Source of the DNA: QQVM01 sp964544885
Lineage (GTDB): Bacteria; Bacteroidota; Bacteroidia; AKYH767-A; 2013-40CM-41-45
Direction of reading: 5' to 3'
Assembly: GCA_964544885.1 (NCBI GenBank)
Contig: CAZJDX010000019.1
Coordinates: 8,006 to 72,005 of the forward strand
Length of the DNA stretch: 64,000 nucleotides
Notes under the pieces: model-generated
Database searches by the model: none
What the model was told of the DNA's origin: nothing
What the model saw: only the letters and a program-made list of their open reading frames with translations
Translations under genes and position numbers: made by a program
Shown here: positions 63,728-64,000 of the stretch, one piece after another
How the letters are laid out: every line of letters begins with the position of its first letter
Position numbering within the stretch: position 1 is the first letter of the stretch

Positions 63728-64000
63728 ATCCACAGGGTATGAAAGCTTTTCAAATGCGAATGCCCATTCTTTATTAACGCTTGTTTTGTCGGCTTCGCTT
63801 ATTGACAGTTCATTTCTTTCATACTGCTGATATCCCTGCAACTCCTTTTCAAAAACGGTCCGTACATCATTGAATCTTTCAAGGCCGAGATGTCTGTAAA
63901 TTCTTTCCAGAACGGTCATGGGATCTTTCACCAGGTCCTCATAGCTTATCTCCAGAATATTTTCCGGACTGACAAGCGATCGGTCCTGAAAATATTTTTT
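63722..64000 (-). CDS. Sulfotransferase, 5' part outside window
   Basis: Only the last 92 residues are visible, from KKYFQDRSLVSPENILEI through SYEDLVKDPMTVLERIYRHL and LGLERFNDV to the stop at 63722. The SYEDL-(V)-KDPM-x-x-L-x-x-I-Y-x-x-L-G-L pattern is the PAPS-binding C-terminal region of Sulfotransfer-type enzymes. It converges with and overlaps the AMP-ligase by 6 bp. Whether it sulfates the product of the carrier operon is open; position makes it worth testing. Catalytic N-terminal motifs lie beyond the edge. Confidence 0.8.
   Translation of the reverse strand, partial: KKYFQDRSLVSPENILEISYEDLVKDPMTVLERIYRHLGLERFNDVRTVFEKELQGYQQYERNELSISEADKTSVNKEWAFAFEKLSYPVDL

Overview
The window reads as chromosomal DNA from a member of the Bacteroidota. 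The evidence is several secreted proteins with type IX secretion (T9SS) C-terminal sorting domains, a PorZ-like propeller gene directly followed by recO, and many genes preceded by the Bacteroidota -7 promoter element TAnnTTTG. Shine-Dalgarno sequences are rare (one clear exception at 27412). I see no rRNA, tRNA or CRISPR array.

Layout. 1-3140: two secreted proteins (one cut by the window edge, one with CUB repeats and a sorting domain). 3317-12845: housekeeping genes (dxs, asnS, a SulP transporter, an M28 glutaminyl-cyclase-like lipoprotein, cysS, an SDR-type L-threonine dehydrogenase). 13037-20034: a surface-envelope cluster of two polytopic membrane proteins, a GT9 glycosyltransferase and a methyltransferase, the last three overlapping or nearly so. 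20080-29951: an A+T-richer defence island. On the minus strand it holds XRE, hsdR, hsdM, hsdS and an HNH nuclease, plus three small genes; on the plus strand it holds an XRE-ImmA/IrrE protease fused regulator and a PIN-domain protein. The right edge of the island cuts the 3' end of a cupin gene. 30300-31403 is a T9SS cargo gene bracketed by a perfect 10-bp inverted repeat with cassette-like features.

31583-43008: a membrane protein, porZ-recO, a flippase-like membrane protein with scpA, a T9SS protein, then a tightly packed run arsC/spx-like, EamA, yicC, gmk, nadD. 43010-46396 is a tandem array of one T9SS surface-protein family: a decayed C-terminal remnant, an intact copy, and a copy broken by one base inside an 11-C homopolymer. 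The intact copy carries an 11-C tract at the same site, and the two copies share long blocks of identical DNA. 46560-46756 is a small inverted-repeat element whose end sequence recurs alone at 32905. 46877-57913: a cystathionine gamma-synthase-type enzyme, a secreted M43 metalloprotease, a barrel-like protein, polA, a WG-repeat protein and a DEAD-box helicase.

57919-64000 looks like a compact biosynthetic locus. A carotenoid-desaturase-type flavoenzyme is divergent from an operon of a free-standing carrier protein, a condensation/acyltransferase-like protein, an FAD-dependent oxidoreductase and an AMP-forming ligase, with a convergent sulfotransferase running off the edge. The best candidates for undescribed biology are this carrier-protein operon, the poly-C tandem surface-protein array, and the operator arrangement around the XRE-ImmA/PIN module.
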